Shown: positions 18,331 through 27,961 of the stretch, one piece after another
How the letters are laid out: every line of letters starts with the position of its first letter
Numbering within the stretch: position 1 is the stretch's first letter
Source: Pseudomonas sp. SID14000
Lineage (GTDB): Bacteria > Pseudomonadota > Gammaproteobacteria > Pseudomonadales > Pseudomonadaceae
NCBI RefSeq assembly: GCF_002165135.1
Contig: NZ_NFZQ01000003.1
Location: 62,001-126,000 of the forward strand
Direction of reading: 5' to 3'
DNA: 64,000 nucleotides
The notes under the pieces: model-generated
The model's database searches: none
What the model was told of the DNA's origin: nothing
The model's input: the letters and a program-made list of their open reading frames with translations, nothing else
Made by a program: the position numbers and the translations under genes

Positions 18331-19863
18331 GTGTCCCAGCCCGTTTCGTCCCAGCTCCCACTTGCCGACTGCTATGACCTCGCCGTGATCGGCGGCGGCA
18401 TCAATGGCGTGGGCATCGCTGCCGATGCCGCCGGGCGTGGCCTCAAGGTATTCCTCTGCGAAAAGGATGACCTGGCCCAGCACACCTCGTCGGCCAGCAG
18501 CAAACTGATCCATGGCGGCCTGCGCTACCTGGAACACTACGAGTTCCGTCTGGTACGTGAAGCGCTGGCCGAGCGTGAAGTGCTGCTGGCCAAAGCCCCC
18601 CACATCGTCAGGCCGATGCGCTTCGTGCTGCCGCACCGCCCGCACCTGCGCCCGGCCTGGATGATTCGCGCCGGCCTGTTCCTCTACGATCACCTCGGCA
18701 AACGCAAGCGCCTGGGTGCTTCGCGCAGCCTGCACTTCGGCCCGGGTTACCCGCTCAAGCCTGCAATCAGCCGTGGCTTCGAATATGCCGACTGCGCGGT
18801 GGACGATGCCCGCCTGGTAGTGCTGAATGCGATGGCAGCACGTGAAAAAGGTGCCCATATCCATACCCGCACCCGTTGCCTGCGCGCGGAGCGTGTGGAT
18901 GGCCTGTGGCAGGTCGAGCTGCAGCATGCTGACGGCCGCCTGCAGACCATTCGCGCCCGCGCTCTGGTCAATGCTGCAGGGCCATGGGTGGCCAGCTTCA
19001 TCAAGGATGACCTCAAGCTCGATGCCCCCTATGGCATCCGCCTGATCCAGGGCAGCCATATCATCGTGCCGCGCATGTACGAAGGCGATCATGCCTACAT
19101 CCTGCAGAACGAGGACCAGCGTATCGTCTTCTGCATCCCGTACCTGGAGCGCTTCACGTTGATCGGCACCACCGATCGGGAGTACAGCGGTGACCCCGCC
19201 AAAGTCGCGATCACCGAGCAGGAAACCGATTATCTGCTCAAGGTGGTCAACGCCCATTTCAACCACCAGATCAGCCGCAGCGACATCGTGCACACCTATT
19301 CCGGCGTGCGCCCACTGTGCAACGACGAATCGGACAACCCGTCCGCGGTCACCCGCGACTACACCCTGGGGCTGTCCGCCAGTGAAGGGCAAGCGCCGTT
19401 GCTGTCGGTATTCGGTGGCAAGCTGACCACCTACCGCAAACTGGCCGAGTCGGCCATGGCCGAGCTCAAGCCGCACTTCCCACAGATGCGTGGCAGCTGG
19501 ACCGCTGGCGCGCCGCTACCAGGTGGTGAGCACATGACGACGGTGCAGGCTCTGGTCGATGCGGTGCTGGCGCACTGTGGCTGGTTGCCTGTCGATATCG
19601 CGAAGCGCTGGGTGCTGACCTATGGCAGCCGTGTATGGCAGTTGCTGGAGGGCGTTAAAGGGCCGGAAGACCTGGGCCAGGCAATTGGCGGTGGGTTGTT
19701 CGGCCGGGAGGTGGACTACCTTGTACACAACGAATGGGCATGCAGCGCTGAAGACATTCTCTGGCGCCGCACCAAGCTGGGCCTGTTCACCAGCACGGGC
19801 GAGCAACAGGCGCTTGCAGACTATCTGCAACGAGAGCAACAGGCGCGCACCCAAGCGGCGTGA
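18331..19863 (+). CDS. glpD: Aerobic glycerol-3-phosphate dehydrogenase
   Basis: FAD enzyme peripheral to the inner membrane that oxidises glycerol-3-phosphate to dihydroxyacetone phosphate and reduces quinone. The Rossmann FAD motif is AVIGGGINGVGIAADAAGRG; SSKLIHGGLRYLEHYEFRLV and VFGGKLTTYRKLAE are signature blocks. The protein is 510 residues. I chose GTG 18331 because AGGAGG at 18317-18322 is eight bases away; the TTG at 18325 is too close to it. It has its own GlpR-controlled promoter, separate from glpFK. Confidence 0.95.
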   Translation: MSQPVSSQLPLADCYDLAVIGGGINGVGIAADAAGRGLKVFLCEKDDLAQHTSSASSKLIHGGLRYLEHYEFRLVREALAEREVLLAKAPHIVRPMRFVLPHRPHLRPAWMIRAGLFLYDHLGKRKRLGASRSLHFGPGYPLKPAISRGFEYADCAVDDARLVVLNAMAAREKGAHIHTRTRCLRAERVDGLWQVELQHADGRLQTIRARALVNAAGPWVASFIKDDLKLDAPYGIRLIQGSHIIVPRMYEGDHAYILQNEDQRIVFCIPYLERFTLIGTTDREYSGDPAKVAITEQETDYLLKVVNAHFNHQISRSDIVHTYSGVRPLCNDESDNPSAVTRDYTLGLSASEGQAPLLSVFGGKLTTYRKLAESAMAELKPHFPQMRGSWTAGAPLPGGEHMTTVQALVDAVLAHCGWLPVDIAKRWVLTYGSRVWQLLEGVKGPEDLGQAIGGGLFGREVDYLVHNEWACSAEDILWRRTKLGLFTSTGEQQALADYLQREQQARTQAA

Positions 19864-20206
19864 GCCATGGCTTGCTCGCACGTACTGGAACGCGGCAATC
19901 AGGCTTTCACGGCTTCGATTACCAGTTCACGACTCTGAACGCTGCTCAGGTATGGCTGGGTAACGTTGGCGAAGTCTTCAAATGTATCGTGCCCGGCGGG
20001 CGTGGTAGATCGAACGACTGCCGCAAACACAGCCTTGCGCGCTTGGGATGAGCACTAATCAATGCTCATCCAGCGCCCCCTGGCACGTCCGGCCAGTCGC
20101 CAGCGAGCCCGGCTGGCACAGTGGGAGGTCGGCGCAGCAGTAACTACCACCAAACCACATCCCCGGCAGTGATGCTCCGGTGTCTTTCAGACCCGGAGAT
20201 CACCAC
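19864..20206. other. 343-bp gap between glpD and the NEL-type gene
   Basis: No intact gene is evident. On the minus strand a short coding-like remnant is listed separately. TGAGCA-N8-TGCTCA at 20050-20069 is a small inverted repeat. The right end carries GGAG (20195-20198), the ribosome site of the following gene. Confidence 0.4.
19899..20069 (-). pseudogene. Possible small gene remnant with in-frame amber codon
   Basis: Read on the minus strand, ATG 20069 follows AGGGGG at good spacing and begins M-S-I-D-stop; beyond the TAG the same frame continues for about 50 codons and includes VRSTTPAGHDTFEDFANVTQ and PYLSSVQSRELVIEAVKA, which look like real protein with Pseudomonas-like codon use. If a GTG at 20030 is the start instead, a 43-residue peptide results. 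I do not recognise the protein. It could be a decayed gene end, a small gene or chance. Confidence 0.3.
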
Positions 20207-23200
20207 GTGCCACCCACCGAAAACAACCCGTCGTATTCCGTCGACACCCTGATCGCCCGGCAACTACCTGACTGGTTGACCGGCGCCGATGCAATGCACC
20301 TAGAAGCCTACGGCAAGGCCTTGCGTGCACAGCAACAGGCTGCGGACAGGCTTGGCCATCTGCTCGAAAGAATCCCTCGCCTCGAAGACTTCGCCAAGCC
20401 CCTGCTCGAACGCGCCCTGCGTGTGCAGGGGCTGGGGCATGTCGACCCGCAACTTGGGCACGTAGTCGTCAGCGAAGAGTTCCAACTGCCTTCGGCAGCG
20501 GAGCATTTCTATACGCCGACTGTTACCCATAGAACGCGACAAACGCTGTTGGCCGCTGCCCTGCATAACTTCGAAGCACACGAAGCTGAACCCTGGCTGT
20601 TGCGCAAAGCGCATCTGGAGAGCGAGAAAGGCGAAAAGCTGGCCATGACCTTCGAGCACTTCGTTCGCCTGTGCCGTTCACTGGACCTGGGCGGCAAGTA
20701 TCAGACGCTGCTCAGGACGGTACTCGAGCCCAAGGCTGGCCGTGGCCAATCGGGCGATCAAGCGCGCACGACAATAAAGCACCTGTTTGAAAGCGGCGTA
20801 CGTACGCGCATGCAGGCAGCGGTTTACGAGGCCAGATTCAAGGGGCAACTGGACGAGCGGGATCTGCTTCGGCTGCGGCCGATGCTCGAAGCACCTGCAC
20901 TTGCACCCTATGGCAAGGGCACGCTGACAGCTCGCCAACTCTATCTGCTCGGCAAACGCGTGACGGGGGTCATCACACTTGAGTGGCGCCCTGCTCCGGC
21001 TGAAGACATCGACGAGATCATCGTCTGGATACCCGATGCCCCCGGGCAAAGCCTGCGCTTCTACGACAGTTGGGACGATGTTTACAACGACCTGGCCACT
21101 CGCCTCAAGCAGCGCTCATTCCGTCAGTTTTTTCGGCGTTTCATCACGGCACGGGACACAAGCGAGTTCGCCAAGGAACTTGCACAACGGCTGACAGCGT
21201 CGCCTGGGGCGATGAAACTGCAGCTCGACGGGCGAAACCTGCCCATCAAGGGGGATGTGTTCGCACATGTACGAGCGCTATTACTCGGGCGAATGTTCGA
21301 TGATGCAGCCTACCTCGCTGTTCCAACGGACCTTGAAGATCGCCTGAGCAGGCACCGGCGCTTGCAGGGCATGCTGAGCGCCGGGTTGAACCTGCTGGGG
21401 CTGGCAGCTTTGGTCGTACCGGTGCTCGGTGACCTGCTATTGGTCGTCAGCGCGGCGCAATTGCTCGATGACGTCTATGAAGGCTACCAGGACTGGCAAC
21501 TAGGTGATCGCCAAGGAGCGCTGGAGCATTTGTTCAATATAGCCCAGGGCGTGGCGACCACAGGCCTGACCGCAGGGGCTCTGCACACGCTGCGACGAAC
21601 AGTTTTTGTTGACAGTCTTGCGCCAACGGTGTTGCCTGCCGGTGGCATCAGGCTAGCCAGAAACCTCCGTTACCTACCTGCCGAGGAAGATGTATCGGTA
21701 TTATTGGAAAGCCTGCAAGGGGAGCACTTTGCCGATACTTTGTCAGATCATGGCCGGATGCTTCTACAGGCCACAGGTCTCAACGTGGACCAGCTGCGCC
21801 GACTTTGCCTGGAGAACGCTGCACCACCCGCGCGGCTGCTCGACCTCCACGACCGGATCAAGCTGCACCAGCAGGATCCAACTCTGAAAGGACAAGCCTT
21901 CGAGCAGCGACTTCAGGCGTGGCAAACACCGCAATCTGCCGACCAGGCCAGGCTGATCGGGGTTTTCCGGGGTTTGTCACCAAGGGGCGCCCAGGAAATC
22001 ATCGACCATAGTAGTACCGCCCAGATAGAACAGTTGCGAGTTTCCGGACGGATGCCACTGAGCATGGCGCAACATGCGCGCTGGTATGAAAGCGCCAGCC
22101 GTATCGACCGGGCTTGCCTTGGCTTGCGTCTGCAAAAGTTGGCCAACACAGATAGCGACCTATTGGCGCTGCGCCTCATCGAACGGGACGCCCCATGGCC
22201 AGACTCTGTGCGAATAGAGTTACGCCACGGCGCCCAGGAGGGATTACTGATATTTGCCAGCCAGAGCGAGACGGCGCAGAACGTACGAACCATTGTCAAA
22301 AACACGCAAGGCTACGCCCTGGCAGGCGAAGATAACCAGGGCAAGCCCTTGCTGGCAGCGGTCCTGGGGTGCCTGGACGACGAGCAGAAAACCCGCTTGG
22401 GGAACCGCAATCTGCAGCTCAAGCAACTACGTGACGTACTGGCCATGGCGGCCGAACAGGATCGCAACTCTACGGCCAGCCTGCTCGGTATGTCCGGCAT
22501 CCGCGCAAATATCAGGCCGCCCCGGCGTTTCGCCGACGGCAGGCTGGCCTATGCACTCAGCGGCGGTGGTGAAAGCAGCCAGAGCGCTATTCGCCAAGGG
22601 ATCCATCAAATATTCCCCACACTCTCCGAACTGCAACTGGACGCCTACCTGGAAGCGGTGCGCCAGCGCGGGGAGAGCTTGTGGGACCATTACCAGGCGC
22701 TGCAACGCCAGCTTGCCGACCTGCGCGAAACACTACAGATCTGGCAGGCCGATTGGCAATCGCCAATCGACGCCATTCGCAGACGCCGCATAGCCGATAC
22801 CCTTCGCCGCAGTTGGCGGCGCAAACTGGTGGACGGCAACGACCAGTATGAACTGACCATCGATGGCGAGCACATCGATGCGTTGCCAGGTTTGCCGGAA
22901 GGTGTGGAATACCGACATGTGCGCCGGCTGACCTTGCGCAACATGCGCTTGCAGCAGATCGACGCGCGGTTCCTCAGGCTGTTTCCCAACGTCGTGGACC
23001 TGGACCTCAGCGGCAACCGGCTAACTTCGGTCCCCGAGGGCATCGAGGCTCTCGGCCAGCTACGGCGCTTGAACCTGAGCAACAACCTGATTGCACTGGA
23101 TGCCGCAGGTAACAGCCGCCTGGCTCAACTGCAACGCCTGAACACGCTGATACTCAACAACAACCCACTCAACGGCATGCCCGACCTCTCGGCCTTGCCA

Positions 23201-24355
23201 CATGTGCAGGACCTGCGCCTGCGAGCAACGGGTCAGGCGGACATTGGCCTGGTCCACCAGAGCGTGGCGCTACGCGCCCATATCGACTTGCGCGACAACA
23301 GAATCAGCGAGCTGCAACGCGAGATGCGCGGCTTGCGCCTGCGCCTGCAGCGGCTGAACCTGCATGACAATCCGTTGAGCGAAGGCAGCATCGAGTATCT
23401 GGACCAAGCACAGGGTGCCAGCGGAACAGGCGCCCGAGGCAGCGCGTCGTATGCCCACGAGCCAATCGGTGAGGAAACCCGTGCAACCTGGGTAGCGTCC
23501 AGAAACGAGCTCCTCCGTGCAGAACGGGAGGCAGCCTGGGACCGCCTGAGCGAGGAGCCGGGCTCTGGAGGCCTGTTCAGATTCCTGGCCGACTTTGCCC
23601 AGAGCGAAGACTTCGAGGCCCATCCGCGGCATTATCGACGCCGTCTCTGGCACATCCTTGAAGCCTGCGAAAACAACGAAGCGTTACGCGAGCAGTTGTT
23701 TCGCGAGGCCGACGGGCCGCGTACCTGCGAGGACCGCCTGTTGCTGCTGCTCAACCAGATGGAAGTGGGCGTGCTGGCCTTCCAGGGCATCGAAGGAGTG
23801 CCAGCGGAAATGAGAGAGAGCCGCCTGCTGTATCTGGGCGGCCAGCTGCACCGCCTGGACCTGCTTGACGATATTGCCAACCGGCACATCCAAGCCCTGC
23901 GCGAAGCAGGACGCAGAGTAGATGAAATCGAAGTTCGGCTTTTCTATCGCCTGCGGCTGACAGGGCCACTTGACTTGCCAGCACCACCGGATGAAATGCA
24001 CTTCGCATCATTCGCCCACGTGACAACGCGGGATCTGAATGCAGCAGAAATAGAAGTACTGCAAAGCTACAGCACCTTGTCGATGCTGGACGCGCTTGCA
24101 GGCCGCCCTTACTGGCAGAACTACCTGCGAGAAACCTATGCTGACCGTTTCGAGGCGACCGCAAGGCCTTATCACGAGCGAATGGAAGCGCTCGAGGCAC
24201 GGGCCGTGGCCGGCCAGGAAGCGGGCTATGAAGACCAGGCCAGGGTTTTGATGCGCGAACTTGCCGCCGAGGAGTCAGTGCTGATTCGCACCCTCACTAC
24301 CGAGGCCTGGGCGCGCTGGAACCAGACGCCACAAGAGCGGCTCATGCCCCGCTGA
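20207..24355 (+). CDS. Large LRR protein with C-terminal NEL-type E3 ubiquitin ligase domain
   Basis: 1382-residue effector-like protein. The N-terminal about 850 residues resemble the large toxin-like domain (DUF6543/dermonecrotic-type) found before NEL domains in Pseudomonas; a hydrophobic stretch at about 388-415 (GLNLLGLAALVVPVLGDLLL) is visible. About six leucine-rich repeats follow at roughly 894-1067 (VVDLDLSGNRLTSVPEGIEA, LRRLNLSNNLIAL, LNTLILNNNPLNGMPDL). The C-terminal part fits the NEL family of IpaH/SspH/SlrP: TCEDRLLLLLNQME supplies the catalytic Cys (about residue 1174) in the required C-x-D motif. No signal peptide is seen. GTG 20207 is chosen because GGAG is eight bases upstream; GTG 20180 lacks one. 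No secretion genes adjoin. Domain calls are from memory of the families. Confidence 0.82.
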   Translation: MPPTENNPSYSVDTLIARQLPDWLTGADAMHLEAYGKALRAQQQAADRLGHLLERIPRLEDFAKPLLERALRVQGLGHVDPQLGHVVVSEEFQLPSAAEHFYTPTVTHRTRQTLLAAALHNFEAHEAEPWLLRKAHLESEKGEKLAMTFEHFVRLCRSLDLGGKYQTLLRTVLEPKAGRGQSGDQARTTIKHLFESGVRTRMQAAVYEARFKGQLDERDLLRLRPMLEAPALAPYGKGTLTARQLYLLGKRVTGVITLEWRPAPAEDIDEIIVWIPDAPGQSLRFYDSWDDVYNDLATRLKQRSFRQFFRRFITARDTSEFAKELAQRLTASPGAMKLQLDGRNLPIKGDVFAHVRALLLGRMFDDAAYLAVPTDLEDRLSRHRRLQGMLSAGLNLLGLAALVVPVLGDLLLVVSAAQLLDDVYEGYQDWQLGDRQGALEHLFNIAQGVATTGLTAGALHTLRRTVFVDSLAPTVLPAGGIRLARNLRYLPAEEDVSVLLESLQGEHFADTLSDHGRMLLQATGLNVDQLRRLCLENAAPPARLLDLHDRIKLHQQDPTLKGQAFEQRLQAWQTPQSADQARLIGVFRGLSPRGAQEIIDHSSTAQIEQLRVSGRMPLSMAQHARWYESASRIDRACLGLRLQKLANTDSDLLALRLIERDAPWPDSVRIELRHGAQEGLLIFASQSETAQNVRTIVKNTQGYALAGEDNQGKPLLAAVLGCLDDEQKTRLGNRNLQLKQLRDVLAMAAEQDRNSTASLLGMSGIRANIRPPRRFADGRLAYALSGGGESSQSAIRQGIHQIFPTLSELQLDAYLEAVRQRGESLWDHYQALQRQLADLRETLQIWQADWQSPIDAIRRRRIADTLRRSWRRKLVDGNDQYELTIDGEHIDALPGLPEGVEYRHVRRLTLRNMRLQQIDARFLRLFPNVVDLDLSGNRLTSVPEGIEALGQLRRLNLSNNLIALDAAGNSRLAQLQRLNTLILNNNPLNGMPDLSALPHVQDLRLRATGQADIGLVHQSVALRAHIDLRDNRISELQREMRGLRLRLQRLNLHDNPLSEGSIEYLDQAQGASGTGARGSASYAHEPIGEETRATWVASRNELLRAEREAAWDRLSEEPGSGGLFRFLADFAQSEDFEAHPRHYRRRLWHILEACENNEALREQLFREADGPRTCEDRLLLLLNQMEVGVLAFQGIEGVPAEMRESRLLYLGGQLHRLDLLDDIANRHIQALREAGRRVDEIEVRLFYRLRLTGPLDLPAPPDEMHFASFAHVTTRDLNAAEIEVLQSYSTLSMLDALAGRPYWQNYLRETYADRFEATARPYHERMEALEARAVAGQEAGYEDQARVLMRELAAEESVLIRTLTTEAWARWNQTPQERLMPR

Positions 24356-24437
24356 CCAGGCTGGAAGCACTGCGATCAGGCTCTGCATGGCAGCGGTCCT
24401 GATCGCCCGTGCATTGCGATCCAGGGCTGGCAAATCC

Positions 24438-24453
24438 GTTCGGATTTCCGAAC
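24438..24453. promoter_or_regulatory. AauR-type operator 1 upstream of aatJ
   Basis: GTTCGGA-TT-TCCGAAC is a perfect palindrome. It fits the TTCGGNNNNCCGAA motif that I recall for AauR in P. putida. It lies about 110-120 bp upstream of the -24 element, normal for a sigma-54 enhancer site. Confidence 0.7.
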
Positions 24454-24468
24454 GACTGACCGCCACTC

Positions 24469-24484
24469 ATTCGGAATGGCGAAT
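24469..24484. promoter_or_regulatory. AauR-type operator 2 upstream of aatJ
   Basis: ATTCGGAATGGCGAAT matches TTCGGNNNNCCGAA with one mismatch (GCGAA). Its centre is about 31 bp from operator 1, three helical turns, so two activator dimers could bind the same face of the DNA. Confidence 0.6.
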
Positions 24485-24560
24485 GAAACTTATCGTCATA
24501 CGATGAGTGCGAAAGGTTGATTCCCAATGAATTCGAGGCGTTATGATCAATGCCAGGGCT

Positions 24561-24576
24561 TGGCACGACTCATGCT
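24561..24576 (+). promoter_or_regulatory. Sigma-54 promoter of aatJ
   Basis: TGGCACG-ACTC-ATGCT matches the -24/-12 consensus TGGCACG-N4-TTGCW with a single change. The invariant GG and GC are exactly 10 bp apart. It fits control by the NtrC-type activator AauR encoded downstream. Confidence 0.82.
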
Positions 24577-24651
24577 CTACACTTGGTAGCCGAATGCACT
24601 CGCTTCCTGCTGTATTCGTTGAACGAAAGAGTCCGCCAACGGCTCCATAAA

Positions 24652-24662
24652 AAAAACAAACA
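24652..24662 (+). promoter_or_regulatory. Crc/Hfq-type CA motif before aatJ
   Basis: AAAAACAA followed by AACAAACA gives overlapping AANAANAA matches just upstream of the GAGGA ribosome site. It suggests catabolite repression of acidic amino acid uptake at translation. Confidence 0.55.
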
Positions 24663-24678
24663 CGTCGAGGAAAATTTG

Positions 24679-25596
24679 ATGCGTATCGTTCGTCAATTGC
24701 TGGGCGCCGCCATCGCGGCCGCTGTGATCGCTTCACCGGCCATGGCCGAAGAACTGACCGGCACCCTGAAGAAGATCAAGGATTCGGGCACCATCACTCT
24801 GGGCCACCGCGACTCCTCCATCCCGTTTTCCTACCTGGCCGGCAAGCCAGAGCCCGTGGGCTACTCGCATGACATCCAGCTGGCTGTCGTCGACGCCCTG
24901 AAGAAGCAGCTGGGCACGGACATCAAGGTCCGCTACAACCTCGTCACCTCCCAGACCCGCATCCCGCTGGTGCAGAACGGCACCGTGGACCTCGAGTGCG
25001 GCTCCACCACCAACAACGTCGAGCGCCAGCAGCAAGTCGGCTTCTCGGTCGGCATCTTCGAAGTCGGTACCCGCCTGCTGACCAAGGTCAAGGACGGTCA
25101 GCCAGCCTACAAGGACTTCCCGGACCTGGCCGGCAAGAACGTGGTAACCACCGCCGGTACCACCTCCGAACGCATCCTCAAGGCGATGAACGCCGACAAG
25201 CAGATGAAGATGAACGTGATTTCCGCCAAGGACCACGGTGAAGCCTTCAACATGCTCGAAAGCGGCCGCGCCGTGGCCTTCATGATGGACGACGCCCTGC
25301 TCGCCGGCGAAATGGCCAAGGCTCGCAAGCCGTCGGACTGGGTCATCACCGGTACCCCGCAGTCCTACGAGATTTACGGCTGCATGGTGCGCAAGGATGA
25401 CGCGGCCTTCAAGAAAGCGGTCGATGACGCCATCGTCGGCTACTTCAAGTCGGGCGAAGTCAACAAGAGCTACGACAAATGGTTCCAACAGCCAATCCCG
25501 CCGAAGGGTCTGAACCTGCAGTTCCCGATGAGCGACGAGCTGAAGAAACTGATCGCCGAGCCGACCGACAAGGCTGCGGACGAGAAAAAGTCCTGA
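24679..25596 (+). CDS. aatJ: Glutamate/aspartate ABC transporter periplasmic binding protein
   Basis: 305-residue family 3 solute-binding protein. A signal peptide (RIVRQLLGAAIAAAVIASP, cleavage after AMA) is followed by GTLKKIKDSGTITLGHRDSS and the family signature ERQQQVGFSVG context DLECGSTTNNVERQQ. It corresponds to AatJ of P. putida, GltI in E. coli. GAGGA precedes ATG 24679. It is first in aatJ-aatQ-aatM-aatP and directly precedes the AauSR two-component genes, the regulators known for this transporter. A strong stem-loop separates it from the permease genes. Confidence 0.93.
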   Translation: MRIVRQLLGAAIAAAVIASPAMAEELTGTLKKIKDSGTITLGHRDSSIPFSYLAGKPEPVGYSHDIQLAVVDALKKQLGTDIKVRYNLVTSQTRIPLVQNGTVDLECGSTTNNVERQQQVGFSVGIFEVGTRLLTKVKDGQPAYKDFPDLAGKNVVTTAGTTSERILKAMNADKQMKMNVISAKDHGEAFNMLESGRAVAFMMDDALLAGEMAKARKPSDWVITGTPQSYEIYGCMVRKDDAAFKKAVDDAIVGYFKSGEVNKSYDKWFQQPIPPKGLNLQFPMSDELKKLIAEPTDKAADEKKS

Positions 25597-25670
25597 CCAC
25601 CAGCCCATGGCCTGTTGCGCTGCAAAGCGCGAATTAAACCTGCAGGCCACCCGTTAGTGTCTAACCTTTC

Positions 25671-25695
25671 ATCCGAGGGCCGTATGCCCTCGGAT
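25671..25695 (+). promoter_or_regulatory. Intercistronic stem-loop between aatJ and aatQ
   Basis: ATCCGAGGGC-CGTAT-GCCCTCGGAT is a perfect 10-bp stem with a five-base loop and no T-run. In ABC operons such structures protect the upstream binding-protein mRNA and lower permease expression. Confidence 0.7.
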
Positions 25696-25738
25696 GTTGG
25701 AAGGTGCCCGTGAAACAACCGTCTGAGGGGAAATCCCG

Positions 25739-26485
25739 ATGAATTACAACTGGGACTGGGGCGTGTTCTTCAAGTCCACCGGCGTGGGCAGCGAAACCTA
25801 TCTGGACTGGTACGTCACCGGCCTGGGCTGGACCATCGCCATCGCCATCTCCGCCTGGGTCATCGCCTTGCTGCTGGGCTCGGTCCTCGGTGTCATGCGC
25901 ACCGTGCCGAACCGTTTGGTATCGGGTATCGCCACCGCCTATGTGGAGCTTTTCCGCAACGTACCGCTGCTGGTGCAGCTGTTCATCTGGTACTTCCTGG
26001 TGCCGGACCTGCTGCCAGAAGGCCTGCAGGAATGGTTCAAGCAGGACCTCAACCCGACCACCTCGGCGCTGATCAGCGTGGTCATCTGCCTGGGCCTGTT
26101 CACCGCCGCCCGCGTGTGCGAACAGGTGCGTACCGGGATCCAGGCGCTGCCCCGCGGCCAGGAAGCCGCCGCCCGCGCCATGGGCTTCAGCCTGTCGCAG
26201 ATCTACACCAACGTGCTGCTGCCGCAAGCCTACCGGATCATCATTCCGCCGCTGACTTCGGAATTCCTGAACGTGTTCAAGAACTCGTCGGTGGCGTCGC
26301 TGATCGGCCTGATGGAACTGCTGGCACAAACCAAGCAGACCGCCGAATTCTCGGCCAACCTGTTCGAGGCCTTCACCCTGGCCACGCTGATCTACTTCAC
26401 CCTGAACATGGGCCTGATGCTGCTGATGCGCATGGTCGAGAAGAAAGTCTCGGTGCCCGGCCTGATTTCCGTAGGGGGCAAATAA
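25739..26485 (+). CDS. aatQ: Glutamate/aspartate ABC transporter permease 1
   Basis: 248-residue inner-membrane permease of the HisMQ family (GltJ-like). It has five or so hydrophobic segments, starting WTIAIAISAWVIALLLGSVL, and the EAA loop QEAAARAMGFSLSQIYTNVL which docks to the ATPase. GAGGGG upstream supports ATG 25739. The next permease gene begins on the base after its stop, so the two are coupled. Confidence 0.93.
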   Translation: MNYNWDWGVFFKSTGVGSETYLDWYVTGLGWTIAIAISAWVIALLLGSVLGVMRTVPNRLVSGIATAYVELFRNVPLLVQLFIWYFLVPDLLPEGLQEWFKQDLNPTTSALISVVICLGLFTAARVCEQVRTGIQALPRGQEAAARAMGFSLSQIYTNVLLPQAYRIIIPPLTSEFLNVFKNSSVASLIGLMELLAQTKQTAEFSANLFEAFTLATLIYFTLNMGLMLLMRMVEKKVSVPGLISVGGK

Positions 26486-27153
26486 ATGGACATGGATTTC
26501 AGCGAAATCATCCCGGCCCTGCCTGCCCTGTGGGAAGGCATGGTCATGACCCTGCAGCTGATGGTCATGGGCGTGGTCGGCGGCATCGTACTGGGGACCA
26601 TTCTGGCCCTGATGCGCCTGTCGTCGAGCAAGCTGCTGTCGAACGTGGCCGGTGCCTATGTCAACTACTTCCGCTCGATCCCGCTGCTGCTGGTAATCAC
26701 CTGGTTCTACCTGGCGGTACCGTTCGTGCTGCGCTGGATCACCGGCGAGGACACCCCGGTGGGTGCCTTCACCTCCTGCGTGGTGGCATTCATGATGTTC
26801 GAGGCCGCGTACTTCTGCGAAATCGTCCGCGCCGGCGTGCAGTCGATCTCCAAGGGGCAGATGGGCGCCGCCCAGGCCCTGGGCATGACCTACGGCCAGA
26901 CCATGCGCCTGATCATCCTGCCCCAGGCCTTCCGCAAGATGACCCCTTTGCTGCTGCAGCAGAGCATCATCCTGTTCCAGGACACCTCGCTGGTGTACAC
27001 CGTGGGCCTGGTGGACTTCCTCAATTCGGCACGCTCCAACGGCGACATCATCGGGCGCTCCCATGAGTTCCTGATCTTCGCCGGTGTCGTGTACTTCATC
27101 ATCAGCTTCTCCGCTTCGTGGCTGGTCAAGCGCCTGCAAAAAAGGATCGCCGT

Positions 27154-27157
<4 letters not shown>
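26486..27157 (+). CDS. aatM: Glutamate/aspartate ABC transporter permease 2
   Basis: 223-residue second permease of the heterodimer (GltK-like). The EAA-type loop reads [20 protein letters not shown], and four to five membrane helices are evident, including [26 protein letters not shown] seven bases before ATG 26486 lies in the end of aatQ. Its stop overlaps the start of the ATPase gene (ATGA). Confidence 0.93.
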
Positions 27158-27888
<731 letters not shown>

Positions 27889-27910
27889 TTTTGCTTCACT
27901 GAAGCGGTCG

Positions 27911-27939
27911 GCGCCGCTGCCCTTTCGGGCAGCAGGCGC
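27911..27939 (+). terminator. GC-rich hairpin between aatP and aauS
   Basis: GCGCCGCTGCCC-TTTC-GGGCAGCAGGCGC forms a 12-bp stem with one bulged A. There is no T-run, so it may only partly terminate or stabilise the transporter mRNA. Confidence 0.45.
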
Positions 27940-27961
27940 TGGTCGTGACAAGGCCACTGTG

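Larger units (their letters stand above)
24356..24678. other. 323-bp aatJ upstream regulatory region
   Basis: No gene is supported. The region contains two AauR-type inverted repeats, a sigma-54 promoter and an A-rich translational control motif, listed separately. Confidence 0.7.

Noticed and set aside
19860..20051. 62-codon plus-strand open frame after glpD
   Set aside because: It overlaps the glpD stop, has no ribosome site and no protein-like character.
23270..23653. Minus-strand open frames inside the NEL-type gene
   Set aside because: They lack ribosome sites and motifs; the plus-strand frame is continuous for 1382 codons with LRR and NEL features.
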